Part shown: positions 42,126-49,665 of the stretch, in pieces
How the letters are laid out: each line of letters begins with the position of its first letter
Position numbering within the stretch: position 1 is the stretch's first letter
Origin: Allorhodoferax sp032337135
GTDB lineage: Bacteria; Pseudomonadota; Gammaproteobacteria; Burkholderiales; Burkholderiaceae_C
Assembly: GCF_032337135.1 (NCBI RefSeq)
Contig: NZ_JAVXZZ010000002.1
Location: 682,001 to 746,000, forward strand
Direction: 5' to 3'
DNA: 64,000 nucleotides
Position numbers and translations under genes: made by a program
The notes under the pieces: model-generated
Seen by the model: the letters and a program-made list of their open reading frames with translations, nothing else
Database searches by the model: none
Told to the model about the DNA's origin: nothing

Positions 42126-42983
42126 TCACTCGGCGGGTGGCGACCACTGCGGCTTGGGGGCTGTGTAGGGCTGGTAAACCACGCAAGCCCGATAGGCGTG
42201 CCAACTGGCGTGACCGATGACCGGCCCCACCACCAGCAAGCCGGCAAACCCCGGAATCATGGCCAGCACCACCAGCGCCGTGATCACGGCACCCCACAGC
42301 ACCATGACCGGCAACTGCGACAGCACCAGTCGGATGCTGGTCAAGCCGGCGGTGATGGCATCGACCTCCTGGTCCAGCATCATCGGAATGGAGACGACGC
42401 TGACTGCAAACACCAGCGCCGCGAAGATGGCGCCTACGCAGGTGTACACCACGATGAAGGACAGGTTCTGCGGGTCCAGGAGTTTGAGCAGCGAGCCGGA
42501 AAAATCCGGCATGCCGTCAAACGACACAGCAAACACCACCATGGAGGAACGGCCCCAGAGCATCTCCAGGATGAGCAGAACGCCGCCGAACAGCGCCAGT
42601 TGTCCGCGGTGGGAATTCCATGCCGTAACCGCACCCCACCAGGTGGGTGTTTCGCCGCGTTCGAGGCTTTGGCTCACCTGGTACAGGCCCAGCGCCAGGA
42701 AGGGGCCGGTCAGCAGGAACCCGGCCGAAAGCGCCAGGGTATAGGCCGGAGCAAATTGGTAGATCGCGAGCAGCGCCCAGCCCATGGCGCAGAAACAGGC
42801 GCCGAAGAACAGGCCGATGCCGGGCGCGGCACGGAAGTCCTGCCAACCGCGCATCAGCCATTGCCCGGGGCTGGCCAGGGTCGGGCTGAGGATGCGGAAG
42901 TCGAGTACACCCGGTGCGCGGGGGGAGGCGGGTGTGGCGTTGTTGTCGGTAGCCGGTGTCTGGTCTGCTTGCATGGCAGCCAT
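42126..42983 (-). CDS. DUF2189 membrane protein
   Basis: About 285 residues with six predicted membrane helices, beginning VLDFRILSPTLASPGQWLMRGWQDFRAAPGIGLFFGACFCAMGWALLAI and ending GLLVVGPVIGHASWHAYRACV, the marks of DUF2189. Function unknown. The start is uncertain (in-frame ATGs at 42998, 42983 and 42974, none with a clear ribosome site). Follows the Lrp gene by 43 bp in the same direction. Confidence 0.83.
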   Translation of the reverse strand: MAAMQADQTPATDNNATPASPRAPGVLDFRILSPTLASPGQWLMRGWQDFRAAPGIGLFFGACFCAMGWALLAIYQFAPAYTLALSAGFLLTGPFLALGLYQVSQSLERGETPTWWGAVTAWNSHRGQLALFGGVLLILEMLWGRSSMVVFAVSFDGMPDFSGSLLKLLDPQNLSFIVVYTCVGAIFAALVFAVSVVSIPMMLDQEVDAITAGLTSIRLVLSQLPVMVLWGAVITALVVLAMIPGFAGLLVVGPVIGHASWHAYRACVVYQPYTAPKPQWSPPAE

Positions 42984-43026
42984 TCTGTGAAGCGGCATGC
43001 GTTTGCGCCAGTAGGGAAAACGCGCC

Positions 43027-43488
43027 TCACACGATGGACAGCGGCAGCACCGTGCTGCTCTTGATCTGCTCCATCGAGAAGGCGCTGGAGACGCCTTGCA
43101 GCTCGGCTTGGGCGATGAGCTTCTTGTAGAAGCGGTCGTAACCCTCGATGCTGGTGGTCACCACTTTCAGCAGGTAGTCCACATCCCCACTCATGCGGTG
43201 GAACTCCTGTACCTCGGGCATGGCACTCACCAGGGCGGCAAAGCGCTGCAGCCACTTCTCGTCGTGGTGGCTGGTGCGGATGCTTACGAATACCGTGACC
43301 GGTAGCCCCACCTTCTTGCGGTTCACCAGCGCCACCCGGCCCTCGATGAAACCTTCCTCTTCCAGCCGTTTCACCCGCTTCCAGCACGGCGTGCTCGACA
43401 GGCCGATGCGCTCGCCCAGTTGGGCCACGGACAGGGTGGCGTCCTGCTGCAGGGCTTCCAGAATTTGGGTGTCAAGGCGATCAAGCAT
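43027..43488 (-). CDS. Lrp/AsnC-family transcriptional regulator
   Basis: 153 residues. AsnC-type helix-turn-helix (about 1-60: LDRLDTQILEALQQDATLSVAQLGERIGLSSTPCWKRVKRLEEEGFI) and an AsnC ligand/oligomerisation domain (about 65-145; VSAMPEVQEFHRMSGDVDYLLKVV). Such regulators sense amino acids. Divergent from the cysteine desulfurase-rhodanese fusion, so control of cysteine or sulfur use is a fair guess (inference). Confidence 0.94.
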   Translation of the reverse strand: MLDRLDTQILEALQQDATLSVAQLGERIGLSSTPCWKRVKRLEEEGFIEGRVALVNRKKVGLPVTVFVSIRTSHHDEKWLQRFAALVSAMPEVQEFHRMSGDVDYLLKVVTTSIEGYDRFYKKLIAQAELQGVSSAFSMEQIKSSTVLPLSIV

Positions 43489-43614
43489 GTTCTAATTTTC
43501 GTTCTGATGGAATGTTCATGCTACAAATAAAGCAATTGTTGGCAAATAGAGAATGTCTGTTCTGCGCAGCGTCGATAGACTTCTTCGCTTCCATTCGACT
43601 CTTGTCCGCTGCCC

Positions 43615-45174
43615 ATGCACCGCACCTCGCTGTACCTTGATGCCAATGCCACGACACCGACTTGTGCCGCGGCGCGAACGGCCGCCCTGCAGGCCATGGA
43701 GGTCTCCTTTGGCAACCCGAGCAGCGCACACAGCGAAGGCATTCGCGCCCGGCACCTGCTGGATCAGGCCCGTGCCAGTGCGCGCAATGCCATCGGTGCC
43801 GGGCAGGGGCGGGTCGTTTTCCTCAGCGGCGCCACCGAGGCCATCCATACCGCCGTGTTCAGTGCGCTGCTGCAGTTGCGCCGCCAGCGCGACGCCGGCC
43901 TGCCCGTGGCACACCGGCTGGTGGTGGGCGCCACCGAACACAAGGCCGTGCTGCAGAGCGTACGGCACTGGAACGCGGTGCTGGAACTGCACCTGCAGGT
44001 GTGCGAACTGCCGGTGGGGGCGGATGGTCGCCACGACCTGGTGACCCTGCGCCACTGGCTCGACGACACGGCCTTGCTGTGCACCATGGCGGCCAACAAC
44101 GAAACCGGCGTCATCAGCGACCTGGCTGCCATTGAGGCGCTGCTGGCCCAGACGGCCAGCCCGGCACGCTGGCTGGTGGACTGCGTGCAGGCGCTGGGCA
44201 AGCTGCCGCTGAACCTGGCGGCCACGCGCATTGACTACGCCGCGTTTTCCGGACACAAGCTCTATGCTCCCAAGGGTGTAGGCATGCTCTATGTGGCGCC
44301 CGGCGCGCCCTACAGCGCCCTCATCGTGGGCGGCGGACAGGAGTCGGACCAGCGTTCCGGTACCGAAAACCTGCCGGGTATTGCCGCACTGGGTGCCGTC
44401 TGCGATGCCCTGACGCGCGGTGACCTGTTTGCATCGCATGCTGTGTTGGAGCGCCATCGTGCGGATCTGGTGCAGGCCCTGCGCGACGCCTTTCCCGGAG
44501 CCGTGTTCAACGCGCCGCTGGAACACTGCCTGCCCACCACCCTGAACTTTTCCATTCCCGGCGCCAGCAGCAAGGAGGTCATGAACCTGCTGGACGCTGC
44601 CGGAGTGCATGTGAGCGCTGGAAGCGCCTGTTCGGCCGCCAAACCGGGATCCAGCCATGTGCTGCAGGCCATGGGCGTGCCGGCATGGGCTGCGGAGTCT
44701 GCCATCCGGCTGTCCTTTGGCGCGTTGGACACTGCACAGACCATTGCAAAAGCCTGCGACCGTATCCGTCAATGTGGTCAGATTTGGGCTGCAGCCCACA
44801 AAGAGCATGCGCAGGCAGCTATGAATCTAGTAGCGGCTGGCGGGCCACTGCCAGAAGAAGTGGATTTGCCCTGGGAGCAGCTGAATGCGTTTCTGCAGGG
44901 CCAACCCGATGCCGTGCTGGTGGACCTGCGCGACCCGGTAGAGGTTCAGGCCGGTGGCTTGTGGGAGCATGACGGGCGCCGCGCGGTGCACGTACCGCTG
45001 GCGCAATGGGCTCCGTGGTGTGCCCAGCAGGCGGCGGTGGCACGCCCGGTGGTGCTGTTGTGCCGCACCGGCAATCGCAGTGCCCAGGCCGCCCGCCATT
45101 GGCTGGCTGCCGGGCACGGTGGCGCAGTACGTCACATACCCGGCGGACTGGCACTGCGCCCGCGCTTCGACTAA
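43615..45174 (+). CDS. Cysteine desulfurase fused to a rhodanese domain
   Basis: 519 residues. N-terminal class V aminotransferase/NifS-like domain (about 1-385) with PLP Lys215 in FSGHKLYAPKG and catalytic Cys339 in SAGSACSAAK. The C-terminal rhodanese domain (about 420-519) has Cys483 in LLCRTGNRSAQAA. The persulfide made on Cys339 may pass straight to Cys483. The linker (about 389-406) is encoded by 54-nt repeat copy C, in the same frame as in aceF and lpdA. Start ATG 43615 lacks a clear ribosome site. Divergent from Lrp; a DUF3088 gene follows 42 bp on. Confidence 0.93.
   Translation: MHRTSLYLDANATTPTCAAARTAALQAMEVSFGNPSSAHSEGIRARHLLDQARASARNAIGAGQGRVVFLSGATEAIHTAVFSALLQLRRQRDAGLPVAHRLVVGATEHKAVLQSVRHWNAVLELHLQVCELPVGADGRHDLVTLRHWLDDTALLCTMAANNETGVISDLAAIEALLAQTASPARWLVDCVQALGKLPLNLAATRIDYAAFSGHKLYAPKGVGMLYVAPGAPYSALIVGGGQESDQRSGTENLPGIAALGAVCDALTRGDLFASHAVLERHRADLVQALRDAFPGAVFNAPLEHCLPTTLNFSIPGASSKEVMNLLDAAGVHVSAGSACSAAKPGSSHVLQAMGVPAWAAESAIRLSFGALDTAQTIAKACDRIRQCGQIWAAAHKEHAQAAMNLVAAGGPLPEEVDLPWEQLNAFLQGQPDAVLVDLRDPVEVQAGGLWEHDGRRAVHVPLAQWAPWCAQQAAVARPVVLLCRTGNRSAQAARHWLAAGHGGAVRHIPGGLALRPRFD
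44781..44834 (+). repeat. 54-nt dispersed repeat, copy C (desulfurase-rhodanese linker)
   Basis: Third in-frame copy; it encodes the stretch joining the desulfurase and rhodanese domains, ending AQAAMNLVA, close to AQAAPVSVA of copies A and B. 35/54 identical to copy A by hand count, with no gaps. Confidence 0.78.
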
Positions 45175-45216
45175 TTTTGATTCTTTCCATTTCCCCCACG
45201 ACAGGAACCAACAACC

Positions 45217-45561
45217 ATGCACCGCGATACCCTTTTCATGCTGAGTCCCTATGCCAAGGTCGAGGATGGCCATGCCCGCTACTGCCCGGACTGTGCTTTG
45301 GTGGAGGGGTATCTGGCCTTTTACCCGGCGGTGCGTACGCAGTTGACTGTGCAGCACGTGGGCCCGGTGCGTCCGCGCGCCGAGATCGTGGCCCTGCTGG
45401 GCGAGGAAAACCAAGGCTCGCCCGTGCTGGTGCTGCACCCGAACAGCCAGCCGCGTGAACTGGATGCCGTGCAGACCGCCAACGGCCAGCGCTTCATCAA
45501 CGACCCCAAGGCGATCTGCCGCTACTTCGCCCTGAACCTGGGTGGTGGCCTGCCGCTGTAG
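45217..45561 (+). CDS. DUF3088 family protein
   Basis: 114 residues, thioredoxin-like DUF3088 by its RDTLFMLSPYAKVEDGHARYCPDCALVEGYLAFYP start (CPDC pair) and ICRYFAL end. It may handle thiols or sulfur, which fits the upstream desulfurase fusion 42 bp away; this is inference. AGGAACC precedes the ATG. Confidence 0.85.
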   Translation: MHRDTLFMLSPYAKVEDGHARYCPDCALVEGYLAFYPAVRTQLTVQHVGPVRPRAEIVALLGEENQGSPVLVLHPNSQPRELDAVQTANGQRFINDPKAICRYFALNLGGGLPL

Positions 45562-45589
45562 GTCTGCTCCAGGCTACGCGGTCACTGCA

Positions 45590-46399
45590 TTAAAGCTGGG
45601 CCTTGCGCCCGACCAGCTTCCAGTAGTTCACCGGAGACAAACGCTCCAACAAGGCCATCAGCTTGGCGTCCAGCCCCACCAGCACGCGAGCCTGGTCGCG
45701 TTCGATGGCGCGCACGATCACGTCGGCGGCCCGGTCGGGTGGCATGCGCAGCATCTTGGCGGCCAGGGCCTGCTGCTTCGCGGATTCCTGCGCGCTGATG
45801 CCCTGCGACACCCGTGCACTGCTGGCAATGGCGGTGGCGATGCCGCCGGGGTGCACCACCGTGACGCCTACCGGGCTGTTCTCAAGCTCCAGCCGCAGGG
45901 CGTTGGAAAACCCCCGTACGGCGAACTTGCTGGCACTGTAGGCGGTCTGCCCGGGCGGGCTGATCAGGCCGAACAGGCTGGAAATGTTGACGATGCGCGC
46001 CTTGGGGCGCTGGCGCAGCAACGGCAGAAACGCGCGGGTCATGCGTACCAGGCCATGGAAATTGATCTCCATGAGCCAGTCGAAATCAGCCTCGCTGGTT
46101 TGCTCGAAGGTGCCGGCCAGTGCTACCCCCGCGTTGTTGATGAGGATGTCCACGTGGCCATGGGCCTCCTGCACGGCAGCGGGCAAGGCCGCCACCGCCT
46201 CGCGGCTGGCCACGTCGAGCACGTGCAGCGACACCTTGACCGGGTAGGCCGCCAACAGCTCGGCGGTGGTGTGCAGGTTGGCTTCCACAACGTCGGCAAT
46301 GGCCAGGTGGCAGCCTTTGCGCGCCAGGGCCTGGGCCAGGGCCCGGCCGATGCCGCTACCGGCACCGGTGATCACTGCAACTGCATTCTTGACGTGCAT
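45590..46399 (-). CDS. Short-chain dehydrogenase/reductase
   Basis: 269 residues, classical SDR: TGAGSGIGRALAQAL, NNAGVALAG, catalytic YSASKFA. Lies 17 bp after the monooxygenase gene in the same direction; the pair could oxidise an alcohol to a ketone and then to an ester. Convergent with the DUF3088 gene. Confidence 0.92.
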   Translation of the reverse strand: MHVKNAVAVITGAGSGIGRALAQALARKGCHLAIADVVEANLHTTAELLAAYPVKVSLHVLDVASREAVAALPAAVQEAHGHVDILINNAGVALAGTFEQTSEADFDWLMEINFHGLVRMTRAFLPLLRQRPKARIVNISSLFGLISPPGQTAYSASKFAVRGFSNALRLELENSPVGVTVVHPGGIATAIASSARVSQGISAQESAKQQALAAKMLRMPPDRAADVIVRAIERDQARVLVGLDAKLMALLERLSPVNYWKLVGRKAQL

Positions 46400-46416
46400 G
46401 GGCCGCTCTCCGAAGT

Positions 46417-47889
46417 TCAGTGGAATTCAAGGACGCCATCGTCGAGCCGCCCGAAGCGGATGGCCAGCACGTCGGCGAGGTAGTTCTGGTGCACGCGCCA
46501 TGGACTGTGCATGCCCTGGCGAGGCATGAGGTGCTGGGCGCGTGCCACGTAGCCGGACTGTAGTGCCATGAACGGGGTCGTCTGCGAAGCACCTGTCCAC
46601 TTGGCGACGATGCTGCGTTGCCCTTGGGTGTGCAGGTGGTTCAGTGCACGGCATACCCACCCCGCAGTCAGGTCCGCCTTCAGCGTCCAGGATGCGTTGG
46701 TGTAGCCGAAGGCCATGAACAGGTTTGGCACTCCCGAGAGCATCATGCCCTTGTAGGCCACGGCCTGCGCCACGTCAACGGGTTTGCCATCTACGCAGAT
46801 GCGCATGCCGCCGAAAATCTCCAGTTCCAGCCCGGTGGCCTTGACGATCACATCCGCGTCCAGCGTTTTCCCACTTGCCAAAGTGATGCCGTGGGCAGTG
46901 ATGTCGGCAATGGTGTCCGTCACCACCCGGGCCTTGCCGTTGCGCAGGCTGGTGAACAGGTCACTGTCGGGCACCGCGCACAGGCGCTGGTCCCAAGGCT
47001 TGTAGTCGGGGCTGAAGTGGCGCATGTCGTAGCCGCTGCCGAGTTCCTTGGCAGCCAGGTCCAGCAGGTAGCGGCGGATCATGGCCGGGCGGCGCTGCGA
47101 CAGCCTAAAGAACAGCATGCCCAGCAGCACGTTCTTCCAGCGCGTGAGGGCATAGGCCCAATTCGAAGGCAGGTGCCTGTCCAACCAGAGCGCCAAGCGG
47201 TCCACGCTCGGGCGCGAGACCACGTATCCCGGAGTGCGCTGCAGCATGGTGACCTGTGCGGCGTGTTTGGCCAACTCGGGCACCAGGGTCACCGCGGTGG
47301 CACCGCTACCGACTACCACGACCCGCTTGCCCGCGTAGTCCAGGTCCTGCGGCCAGAATTGCGGATGGACGAGGCGCCCGGCAAAGCGTTCTTCGCCCGG
47401 CAGTGGCGGGTTGTAGCCGCTGGCGTAGCTGTAGTAGCCACTGCACATGTACAGGAAGCGTGTTTGCAGTTTGCTGCTGCCTCCGCCAGTCGGGTGAGCG
47501 ATCTCCAATGTCCACAGGGCGCTGCCCGAATCCCAATTTGCAGCAATCACCCGGTGGTCGTAGCGGATCAGCTTGTCGATCCCACCTTCCGCAGCCGTGG
47601 TGCGGATGTAGTCCAGGATGGCCGGTCCGTCCGCGATGGCTTTGCGTGCAACCCAGGGACGGAAGTTGTAGCCCAGCGTGTGCATGTCCGAGTCCGAGCG
47701 GATGCCGGGGTAGCGGAACAGGTCCCAGGTCCCGCCCATGGATTGCCGAGACTCCAGCAGGATGAAGCGCAATTGCGGGCAGTGGCGCTGCAGGTGCCTG
47801 GCGGCGCCGATGCCGGACAAGCCGGCACCGACGATGACTACGTCAACGACAGGCCCGTGGTCGCTGCAATCGGGTGGTGCGGACGTCAT
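46417..47889 (-). CDS. Flavin monooxygenase, Baeyer-Villiger type
   Basis: 490 residues. N-terminal FAD motif VVIVGAGLSGIGAARHL, second Rossmann motif VVVVGSGATAVTLVPEL, and between them the Baeyer-Villiger fingerprint FxGxxxHxxxWP as FAGRLVHPQFWP. It should use NADPH and FAD to insert oxygen into a ketone. It is the first gene of a two-gene operon with the SDR and is divergent from the two-partner secretion transporter. Confidence 0.92.
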   Translation of the reverse strand: MTSAPPDCSDHGPVVDVVIVGAGLSGIGAARHLQRHCPQLRFILLESRQSMGGTWDLFRYPGIRSDSDMHTLGYNFRPWVARKAIADGPAILDYIRTTAAEGGIDKLIRYDHRVIAANWDSGSALWTLEIAHPTGGGSSKLQTRFLYMCSGYYSYASGYNPPLPGEERFAGRLVHPQFWPQDLDYAGKRVVVVGSGATAVTLVPELAKHAAQVTMLQRTPGYVVSRPSVDRLALWLDRHLPSNWAYALTRWKNVLLGMLFFRLSQRRPAMIRRYLLDLAAKELGSGYDMRHFSPDYKPWDQRLCAVPDSDLFTSLRNGKARVVTDTIADITAHGITLASGKTLDADVIVKATGLELEIFGGMRICVDGKPVDVAQAVAYKGMMLSGVPNLFMAFGYTNASWTLKADLTAGWVCRALNHLHTQGQRSIVAKWTGASQTTPFMALQSGYVARAQHLMPRQGMHSPWRVHQNYLADVLAIRFGRLDDGVLEFH

Positions 47890-47974
47890 TGCTGGGGTAG
47901 GGTCCTGGTTTTGTGGCTGGAAGCCGTGAATTCCTTGGCATTTACCCGTTCATCGGGGGTAAGCAAATGTATCT

Positions 47975-47988
47975 GATGGCCGGCCATC
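47975..47988. promoter_or_regulatory. 14-bp palindrome before the secretion operon
   Basis: GATGGCC/GGCCATC is a perfect spacerless palindrome 76 bases before the transporter ATG, in the 174-bp gap between the divergent monooxygenase and the TpsB gene. Candidate operator; it contains no known consensus I can name. Confidence 0.35.
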
Positions 47989-48063
47989 GCTAGAATTCGA
48001 CGCCATTGGCCAACGCCGCGCGTGCCCGCAATTCGGGTCGTATCCAACGCCCCTGTCGACCCG

Positions 48064-49665
48064 ATGAAGTTTTCTTTCACCGCCTCCGTCTGCATCGCGC
48101 CTCTGTTGGCGCTGTCGGTGCTGTCGACGCCGGCGTTGGCGCAGCCGGATCCGGTAGCGACGCAGATCACGGGCTACTGGGTCTTCGGGAACACGTTGCT
48201 GCCCACAGATGTCGTACTCGCCGTGGTCGAGGGGCGGGTTGGTCGGATGGGATTTGCAGACATCCAGAAAACGGCGCAGCTGCTGCAGGCCAAATACCGC
48301 GAATACGGGTACGGGGCGGTCATCGTTCAGGTGCCTGACCAGACCCTTAGCCAAGGGGTGGTTCGGCTCGAAGTGGTGGAGGGCAAGCTCAGTCAGGTAC
48401 AGGTGACAGGCAACCAGCAGTTCAGCAAGGGCAACATCGCTCGCAGCCTGCCTGCGCTGGAGCCCGGTGCCACGCCCTCGCTCTTTGCCCTGGATCGGCA
48501 GTTGTTGATGGTCAATGAGAATCCCGCCAAGGCCGTGCGCGTGGTGTTTCAGCCCGGGGAAAAGCACGGCCAGGTGGAGGCCATGGCCATTGTGGAAGAG
48601 CAGCCTGTCGAACGCTGGAATGTGTCGTTCGACAACTCGGGCAACGACGCCACCGGGAACTACCGTTTGTCCCTGGGCTACCTGCATGCGAATGTCGATG
48701 ATCGCGACACCCAACTGAGCGCACGCGCGGTGACATCGCCAACCGACCCTTCCCAAGTTGCCATCCTGAGTGCCAGTTTGAAGCGCCCTTTGTACTCCCG
48801 CGCAGCTTTCGTCGAAGTGTCGGCCCTGGCATCCAGCACGCGCAATACACCCACGCAGACTGGCGCCGGGGAGTTGCGGTTTTCGGGGCAGGGCAACTCG
48901 GTCGGTGCGCGGGGCATTTGGCTGGTGCCCTTCCTCGGCGAAACCAAGCATCAGCTGTCGGCTGGTGTTGAGAGTCGCAGCTACACCAACACCTGCAGCC
49001 TGGGCAGCTTTGGTGCGGCGGGCTGCGGTAGCGCCGGTGCATCGGTCGATGTCATGCCCCTGACGCTGGGCTACCTGCTGCAAAAGCCCGGGCAGTGGAA
49101 TGCCTCGGTGCAATGGGCGCACAACCTGCCATGGACGCCGCAAACCTCGGATGATGCGCGCTTCCACGCGGCCCGCAGCAAGGCCCGCCGCGATTACCAG
49201 TTCCTGCGCTATAGCTTCAACGGCAGCCTGCCGGTCACTTCGGTGTGGTCAGCGGTGGCCCGGTTGGAAGGGCAGTGGTCCGACCAGCCGCTGGTGGGCG
49301 CCGAGCAGTTCGGTGCTGGCGGTGCCAACAGCGTGCGGGGCTACCCGGAGCGGGTGATTTCGGGGGACGCCGGTGCGGTCGCCTCGCTGGAGTTGCGCGC
49401 ACCCTGGGGATTCTGGCAGGCGGGCAGCGAGTCGGACGTCGTCCTGGGTGTGTTTGCCGACGCGGGCCATGTGGCCTTGCAGGGCGGTGGGTCCTGCGCT
49501 ACGGGACGGGCCTTTTGCGACATTTCCAGTGTCGGCGTCAGCACCTTGTGGAAGGCCAGCCCGCGGACCCTGGTGCGTGCCGACCTGGGCCGGGCCGGTG
49601 AAGCCGCTGCCGACACGAAGGTCGGTGATTGGAGTCTTCATGTCAACCTCACGCACAATTTCTAG
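48064..49665 (+). CDS. Two-partner secretion transporter (TpsB, ShlB/FhaC family)
   Basis: 533 residues. Signal peptide (about 1-27, ending ALA before QPDPV), POTRA domains (about 28-180), then an outer-membrane barrel of the ShlB/FhaC/HecB type with the conserved VRGY motif in ANSVRGYPERVISGD. It exports a TpsA partner through the outer membrane, which is the next gene. ATG 48064 (MKFSFTASVCIAPL) is chosen; a longer frame to 48022 lacks support. The next gene overlaps it by 26 bp. Confidence 0.93.
   Translation: MKFSFTASVCIAPLLALSVLSTPALAQPDPVATQITGYWVFGNTLLPTDVVLAVVEGRVGRMGFADIQKTAQLLQAKYREYGYGAVIVQVPDQTLSQGVVRLEVVEGKLSQVQVTGNQQFSKGNIARSLPALEPGATPSLFALDRQLLMVNENPAKAVRVVFQPGEKHGQVEAMAIVEEQPVERWNVSFDNSGNDATGNYRLSLGYLHANVDDRDTQLSARAVTSPTDPSQVAILSASLKRPLYSRAAFVEVSALASSTRNTPTQTGAGELRFSGQGNSVGARGIWLVPFLGETKHQLSAGVESRSYTNTCSLGSFGAAGCGSAGASVDVMPLTLGYLLQKPGQWNASVQWAHNLPWTPQTSDDARFHAARSKARRDYQFLRYSFNGSLPVTSVWSAVARLEGQWSDQPLVGAEQFGAGGANSVRGYPERVISGDAGAVASLELRAPWGFWQAGSESDVVLGVFADAGHVALQGGGSCATGRAFCDISSVGVSTLWKASPRTLVRADLGRAGEAAADTKVGDWSLHVNLTHNF

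Noticed and set aside
46618..47976. 452-codon frame antisense to the Baeyer-Villiger monooxygenase
   Set aside because: No motif; the opposite strand has both Rossmann motifs and the fingerprint.
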